Source: Tetracentron sinense
Taxonomy: Eukaryota; Streptophyta; Magnoliopsida; Trochodendrales; Trochodendraceae
Length of the DNA: 64,000 bases
Direction of reading: 5' to 3'
NCBI GenBank assembly: GCA_015143295.1
Contig: CM026556.1
Location: 22,320,547-22,384,546 of the forward strand
Shown: one piece after another, positions 58,300 to 64,000 of the stretch
How positions within the stretch are numbered: the stretch's first letter is position 1
Layout of the letters: every line of letters begins with the position of its first letter
The notes under the pieces: generated by a model
What the model saw: the letters and a program-made list of their open reading frames with translations, nothing else
The model's database searches: none
Told to the model about the DNA's origin: nothing
Position numbers and translations under genes: made by a program

Positions 58300-59080
58300 A
58301 ATGCGTTTTCGCCTCCTCACATGAGGGATCGCTTTTAAAGTGTTGCTTTTAGCCTCTTCACAGGAGGGGTCGCTTTTGAAGTGTTGCTTTTAGCCTCTTC
58401 ACAGGAGGGATCGATTTTTGAAATGTTGCTTTTAACCTCTTCACAGGAGGGGTCGCTTTTGAAGTGTTGCTTTTAACCTCTTCACAGGAGGGATCGATTT
58501 TGAAGTGTTGCTTTTAGCCTCTTCACAGGAGGGATCGCTTTTGAAGTGTGCTTTTAGCCTCTACACAGGAGGGATCGCTTTTGAAGTGTTGCTTTTAACC
58601 TCTTCACAGGAGGGATCGCTTTTTTGAAATGTTGCTTTTAGCCTCTTCACAAGAGGGATCGCTTTTGAAATGTGCTTTTAGCCTCTTCACAGGAGGGATC
58701 GCTTTTGAAATGTACTTTTAGCCTCTTCACAGGAGGGATCGCTTTTTTGAAATGTTGCTTTTAGCCTCTTCACAAGAGGGATCGCTTTTGAAATGTGCTT
58801 TTAGCCTCTTCACAGGAGGGATCGCTTTTGAAATGTACTTTTAGCCTCTTCACAGGAGGGATCGCTTTTGAAATGTGCTTTTAGCCTCTTCACAGGAGGG
58901 ATCGCTTTTGAAGTGTGCTTTTAGCCTCTTCACATGAGGGATCGCTTTTGAAGTGTGCTTTTAGCCTCTTCACATGAGGGATCGATTTTCAAATGTGCTT
59001 TTAGCCTCTTCAAAGGAGGGATCACTTTTGAAATGTGCTTTTAGCCTCTTCACATGAGGGATCGCTTTCGAAATGATGGG
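58300..59080. repeat. 40-bp tandem array, about 19 units
   Basis: Unit TTTTAGCCTCTTCACAGGAG-GGATCGCTTTTGAAATGTGC, about 19 copies by eye, highly similar, with a locally duplicated multi-unit segment (58620..58735 resembles 58740..58855). It is flanked on both sides by units of the 38-39 bp array. Confidence 0.88.
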
Positions 59081-59189
59081 TGGTAGGAGGGTGGATGACA
59101 ACACATTACGATGTCAATCGGACTGAAAAGAGTGGATGATGTACAAGAATGCAAAATGGTGTACTCGAGGTATCAGGGTGTACGTATGG

Positions 59190-59440
59190 AATGTTGGGAT
59201 GTGCACGGAGCATAGGGAAATGTTTACGGAAAGCTGAGGTGCGCATGGAGCATGAGGAGATGCTTACGGAAAGCTGAGATGCACACGAAACGCAGGAAAA
59301 TGCTTACGGAAAGCTGAGATGCGCGCGGAGCGTGGGAAATTGCTTATGAAAAGCTAAGATGCTCACGGAGCGCGGGGAAATACTTACGGAAAGCTAAGAT
59401 GCGCACGGAGCGCGAGAAATGCTTACGAAAAGTTGAGAGA
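59190..59440. repeat. About 40-bp tandem array (GCTTACGGAAAGCTGAGATG)
   Basis: About six units combining GCTTACGGAAAGCTGAGATG and CGCACGGAGCGCGGGAAAT. More diverged than the neighbouring arrays. Confidence 0.8.
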
Positions 59441-59479
59441 TTCTTTTGAGAATCAAGCTTCACTTATTTCACCTGGCTA

Positions 59480-59960
59480 GTGGACGTGTGTGTAATTTGT
59501 TACGCGTGATACGAGTGCATAGTGCAACTACGTGGATGTGTCTGCATAGAGTGCGACTTATTTTGTGAGTGTCTGTGGTGCAGATGTGTGCGAATAGTAC
59601 AACTAACATCGTGATTATGTGTGTGTAGCGTGGTTGACCACGTGGAATGTGTGTGTAGAGAGCAACTAACATTGTGAATGTTGTGCGGTTAACTATGTGA
59701 ATGTGTGTGCAAAGTGTTATTAACATTGTAAATGCACTTGCGCAGTGAGCGACAAATGTGTATGTAGTGCGAACACATGTGGTGGTTATGCAGTGTGCAG
59801 CTAAGTGGAAGTAAACATAATGCAACTAATCTATGTAGATGTATGTGCAGAGTGTGACTACTTAATGTGCATGCATAGTGATCTAACATGACGAATATGT
59901 GTGCGTAGTGTGACCAACTATGTGAAATCATGTAGTGTAGATAACATTGTGAATGTATGT
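59480..59960. repeat. Degenerate GTGTGCGTAGTGTGACTAAC repeats
   Basis: An irregular series of GTGTG-GTAGTG(C/T)GAC-TAACATTGTGAATG words, roughly 40 bases apart. The older, decayed part of the repeat region. The long - strand frames across it are repeat-driven. Confidence 0.65.
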
Positions 59961-60024
59961 GCACAGTGAATGTGTCAAATAAAACATATCAAGGGGTCCA
60001 TTAAATGAGATGGCTAGCACAGAA

Positions 60025-60480
60025 CACTGCATCATACATGATGTATCTGGGGTGCACCGAATGAGGGTGGCTAATAAAGAATGACACATAAAATATGATG
60101 TATCTGGGGTGCACCGAATGAGGGTGACTAATAGTGAGCGACGCATCAAACATGATGTATTTGGGGTGCACCGAACGAGGGTGGCTAACAAAGAGCGACA
60201 CATCAAACATGATGTATCTGAGGTGCACCGAATGAGGGTGGCTAACAAAGAGCGATGCATCAAACACGATGCATCTGGGTGCACCGAATGAGGGTGACTA
60301 ATAAAGAGCGACTCATGATGTATCTGAGGTGCACCGAATGAAGGTGGCTAACAAAAATGACACATAAAACATGATGTATCTAGGGTGCACCGAATGAGGG
60401 TGGCTAACCAAGAACGATGCATCAAACATGATGTATCTGGGGTGCACCGAATGAGGGTGGCTAATAAAGAATGACAATGG
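60025..60480. repeat. About 57-bp tandem array, eight units
   Basis: Unit CATGATGTATCTGGGGTGCA-CCGAATGAGGGTGGCTAAC-AAAGAGCGACACATCAAA, about eight copies. It gives spurious repetitive frames on both strands. Confidence 0.85.
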
Positions 60481-60599
60481 GTGTGAATGTACATGTGTTG
60501 GTATGCAATTTGTGAAGCATGTGCAATGTGCGATGTAATTGACATATGCGTATGCATGACATGCGATGAATATGAAGAACATGACTCGCTCTATAATCC

Positions 60600-62779
60600 A
60601 GTCTTGCTCTCGCTTCTTGTTGATTTGAGATTCTTGGCTTTGCCTGCTTTTGTTGGAGAGCTCGCTATAGTGAGATTGATTTTGACCAAGTCATAAACCA
60701 CACTCGACATTGATTACAGACTAAAATAAAACTGTTTTTGAAAACAAATGATTTTCGAGTTTCCCAAAATAAGTGCTTTCTTTGCTTGTTGGTTTGTGAG
60801 AGGATTTGCCCTTACTGAAGATTGAATGCTTTGCCCCCATAGGGCAGGATATAGCAATGAGCAAAGTTGATCTTCTGTGCTCAGCCAAGGAAGATAGTTA
60901 CTCAATTATGACTTTATTGCATGCTGAATTTGGTCTTGCTTGGAGCCAAGGGCTTTGTATTGTAAATGACGTTGAATTCTTCAGTCTGAGCTGCTTGTAG
61001 ATATGTTGCCGGAGATCTGGGATAACCGTTGTTAAGATCCTGTTACCAGAGTTCAACTTTTCCCTTTTTTACCCTTGGAATGACCAAGTCTGGGGATCGC
61101 ATAATTTTTGCGCAATGAGGCCGTTCCCGGTTTTCACTCGTGCCTGCGAAGTTGATTTTCTTATTTCCTTTTTTGCCCCTGATAACAACATCAAGGCTGG
61201 GCTCGCATGATTTTTGCGACTCAGTGCCATTTCTGGTTTTTACTGGGCCTGCGATTTTCTGAGTCGAACTGTCCTCTCCTGTCATTGCTTGGTGGATTTG
61301 ATACAGCTATTGGATACTTGTCTATCAATCTGCTAGTACTCTTAATCTCAGAGGGATCTAGGAGGACTTGGGATAGGACGAAACGTAGGCTAGGGGGTCG
61401 AAGATTGGGACACCCTTTCTGCCTTTGAACTTTCTTGAGCATTTCTGTAGAGCTTTGATCTTTTTTTTTTTTTTTTTTTGGCTTTTGTTTGATTTTTCTT
61501 TTGAGACACTTTAGTTTGCTCAAGAAAACTGATTGATTTGACCGTACCTGTTTTCAGGCTGTCTACGTACCCTTTTTAGGATCAGGTCATGACGTAGTTC
61601 ATGCTTTGTAAAAACTTTTGCGTCCCGATATGAAAGTGTAGTGAAGGAAAGGCTATTAGGCTCGAAGGGCTAACTAGTGGTCTTCATGAATTTGATGGGT
61701 TATAAACAGGGAGGAATGGTGTACCAAACATGGCCTTCTTTCATTTCCCAAAGTAACTAAGAGTACAGGCAGTTTCCAGACAAGATATTGAGCATGGTGC
61801 TTCTCTGTTCTGATCTATACTGACAGGCTCTGGGAGGTCTTCATCATCCATGCAGCTGAGTCAAAGAATATTCAGAGAGTCTTTGACCAACCGCATGGGC
61901 CTTCAAAGCTGGACATATTTTGCCCCTGGTATTGAATAAGTCGATGATTCTTGTGTAATGATGTGATCATATTCCTCTATGCTTTGACTTGCGGCCTTGG
62001 TTGATGTGGCGGTTCAATTTTTTTGAGATGTACTGGAATCCGCTTTGCTTCCTCTGATCTTGTTCATACAAGCATCTATGGTTCGATAGCTTGACCTCTC
62101 ATATTGTATCGTATTTCTTCAATGTGTGAATGATCAAGCTTCGAATGGTGGCATTGCCCATGTCTTTGACTGCAAGATGTCTATCTTGATGATACCCCAA
62201 TCTGCTTAGTGAATGCTCTGCTTGTATTGACGACTGGAAGCTTGAAATTGAGGGAGCGGATTGAGTGTTTCAAGAGATCATGCAAGCATACTGCAGGTAG
62301 TGTTCGTGCGGCCTCAACACTTGGCTCAGCAAGGTGCTAATCTTTGCATGCTTAGGGTCATTATTGAGTTTTCTCTTACTTGGTTTGACTCAGCGAGGTC
62401 GAGGGTCTCTTTTCGGGAGGTCCCTTTTTCTTGCTCATTGACATATGCTGCCCCTGGGTACTATGAAATTGAAGTGGATGGCTTGGTGAATGTTTGGGCA
62501 ATTTCTCATTAGACCAACAAGCTTAGTTAGCATGAGAAATAATTTTTTGCTTCAAATCACTAACTCTTTCAGAGAAGATTTGTAACATTATGAGCCTTTC
62601 GGGCAGTTTGCAAAAAGGTTGAGTCATGCTTAGAAAAAGAGTACCATTTTATAGAAAAGGACTATAAAAGGCTTGACTTAAAAAAAGTGAATTTTTACAG
62701 ACTTCCTTGACCACTAGGGCCAACAAAAAAACAAAAAGAAATTTGAACGGACGAAGTTTGAAACGTGGTCTGATCAATC
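60600..62779 (-). mobile_element. Gypsy internal noncoding region without pol
   Basis: Between the tandem arrays and the gag remnant. I see no protease, reverse transcriptase, RNase H or integrase motif on either strand, although on the - strand pol should lie exactly here. The element is therefore pol-deleted or originally non-autonomous. The small frames in this stretch have no recognisable domain. Confidence 0.5.
61040..61270. repeat. Diverged tandem pair, about 118 bp
   Basis: Two units share TTTTTNCCC...GG(A/C)TCGCATNATTTTTGCG then TTTT(C/T)ACT and GCCTGCGA. Part of the gypsy internal noncoding region. Confidence 0.55.
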
Positions 62780-63319
62780 TCACAGGAGCAAGCTTGTTGG
62801 TGATGCTTTAATCATCTCTTCTGCCTTGGGAGCTTGAATGGCACAGAGCAGCTCATTGGTTTGAATGGATGGGCTTGTCTTGGTAAAAGGGTACCCAATT
62901 CCAAGGATGATATCTGGTCCAATTATAATGTCACCTTGGTCGATTAAATCCTGGACTACATGCTTCAAAAGCATACATCGGTCAGTGCCATGCCCAATGG
63001 CTTGATGGAATGAACAATACTGGTCCATGCGAAAACTGGGTGATGGACGGGTTGGTGGTGGTGTAGGATCTCGAGGTTGAACCAGGTTTTTCTGTATAAG
63101 CAAGGGCAAAAGTTGGTTGAGCTTACACGGTAGTGGAGTAAAGTTTCTGGGTAACGTCCGCACTTGTTGTGGTATGAGAACCTGGTTTTGGTTTTGCCCC
63201 TGTACTTCTTGGAATCCATTCAGAATATAAGCGACGTCACTTAGAAGGGCTCTAAGTTCTTCTCTGCAAAAGGTTTCTATGACTCCCTCGTGATCATTTG
63301 ATGCTTCACCACGCTCCAT
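62780..63319 (-). mobile_element. Ty3/gypsy (Tat/Ogre-like) gag C-terminal frame
   Basis: A 179-codon frame: FTPLP..LLPLLI, a Pro-rich linker (DPTPPPTRPSP), then YCSFHQAIGHGTDRC and LKHVVQDLIDQGDI. This is the conserved C-terminal gag block of Tat-lineage elements (CxxH..GH.T..C..L...IQDLID). The intact frame may continue from further gag to the right in another frame. No protease follows. Confidence 0.75.
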
Positions 63320-64000
63320 TTCTTCAGATGATTGCCTTTAGATCTGTCACTCGAGGAAGAGTAAGAACTGAGAACATAGAGCGAGTTGACGCAGGACACG
63401 AGACTCAAAAGATGAAATGATGGTGTAAGTGATGACATGATAACTTAAAGGATGATACACGGCATGCATGACATAGAAGATGACGAGAGCATGCAAACAA
63501 ATGTGAGATGGTGATATACAGAATGATGATGATCATGCACAAGATATGTTTCAAGACACGTTGATGGACCCTTTATGCAAATGAACAACATCCTGTTTAT
63601 ACAATGATGAAGATATGGATGCTGAGTGTTGTGTGCTTGGGCCGGATCCTATTACTGATCTTTCAGTAAAAGGGTAACAAAATCAAGCGACTGTGATATG
63701 CCCCTGGGAATAATTGCTGGCATTGTTAGTTCATAGCCAGGGGGAATCCCTGCGGCTTGATGAGCTTACCCAATTTGAAGGATCAGTTGCCGATGTGATA
63801 CTGCATGCAAGTGGATCAGACTTAACTAAGCCTAATGCATGATGATGCGATCAAGATATGCATATGATGAACTGAATTTTTAAACAGAATGAATTTGAAT
63901 TTGAAATTTGAAAGAAATGACTGAGTTAAACTCATGATGAATGATAATGTCATCGAATGAATTTGAATCTTGATAGAAACAAATAAGAATAAATTTGAAT
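63320..64000 (-). other. Right-edge element DNA, no frame recognised
   Basis: Probably the 5' side of the same gypsy element. Rich in GATGATG/ATGACA words, with no open frame of note. Confidence 0.35.

Noticed and set aside
58300-59080. Regular 40-bp repeats that look like a CRISPR array
   Set aside because: The repeats run head to tail with no unique spacers, and the context is a plant retrotransposon.
59469-60582. Long repetitive open frames on the - strand (up to 118 codons)
   Set aside because: They follow the tandem-repeat period, occur in several overlapping frames, and have no known domain.

Overview
The window is plant nuclear DNA, most likely from a eudicot with a large, repeat-rich genome. 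The evidence is GT-AG introns, a chloroplast-targeted thioredoxin-fold gene, a plant-specific Dof transcription factor, and retrotransposon lineages typical of angiosperms (Copia, Tat/Ogre-like Ty3/gypsy, L1- and RTE-type LINEs, Helitrons, hAT, MITEs, SINEs, a TRIM). I cannot name the species. There is no sign of bacterial or organellar DNA.

Two host genes look intact. (1) A nine-exon gene on the + strand (3180..29350) encodes a 255-residue chloroplast thioredoxin-superfamily protein with a CNHC motif. All splice sites are GT-AG, the phases agree, and joining the exons gives an open frame, although the gene spans 26 kb. Intron 2 (6.7 kb) and intron 5 (17.9 kb) are swollen with transposons. 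(2) A single-exon Dof zinc-finger gene on the - strand (33485..34390) lies convergent to it. From memory the same pair of families sits at At1g21350 and At1g21340 (Dof1.2) in Arabidopsis, so this looks like old microsynteny.

There are two broken host-gene pieces: a SAM synthetase 5' fragment (about 39696..39862) beside CACTA-like subterminal repeats, and an ABCG half-transporter 3' pseudogene on the - strand (about 53648..55142) with frame breaks.

Layout: 1-3.1 kb holds AT-rich repeats and a head-to-tail tandem array of three Helitron-like copies just upstream of gene 1. 3.2-29.4 kb is gene 1. Its intron 2 carries a 5'-truncated L1-type LINE on the - strand and a Copia RT fragment. Its intron 5 carries an RTE-type LINE fragment, a Copia remnant split by a second full-length Copia, and a LINE tail split by a third Copia, which itself holds a TRIM and a solo LTR. 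Target-site duplications give the insertion order, and at three of these insertions the interrupted reading frame resumes exactly. 29.4-33.5 kb holds an L1 remnant and a SINE. 33.5-34.4 kb is the Dof gene. 34.4-49 kb is a graveyard of Copia/SIRE pieces, MITEs, a hAT element, the SAM synthetase fragment, a LINE piece and a young SINE with a 22-bp target-site duplication. 49.1-52.0 kb is a hAT-like element split by a solo LTR. 52.6-53.5 kb is a short LTR element. 53.6-55.1 kb is the ABCG pseudogene. 55.3-64 kb is the 3' part of a Tat/Ogre-like Ty3/gypsy element on the - strand. It has an LTR, large tandem-repeat blocks in place of pol, and a gag remnant, and it runs off the window.

The most interesting signals are: four 25-bp palindromes directly upstream of the TATA box in that LTR; the layered 38-40 bp tandem arrays with a higher-order repeat; a perfect 15-bp-arm hairpin ending two bases before the start codon of gene 1; a near-perfect 38-bp-arm hairpin at 54676..54767; and the exact nested insertions.
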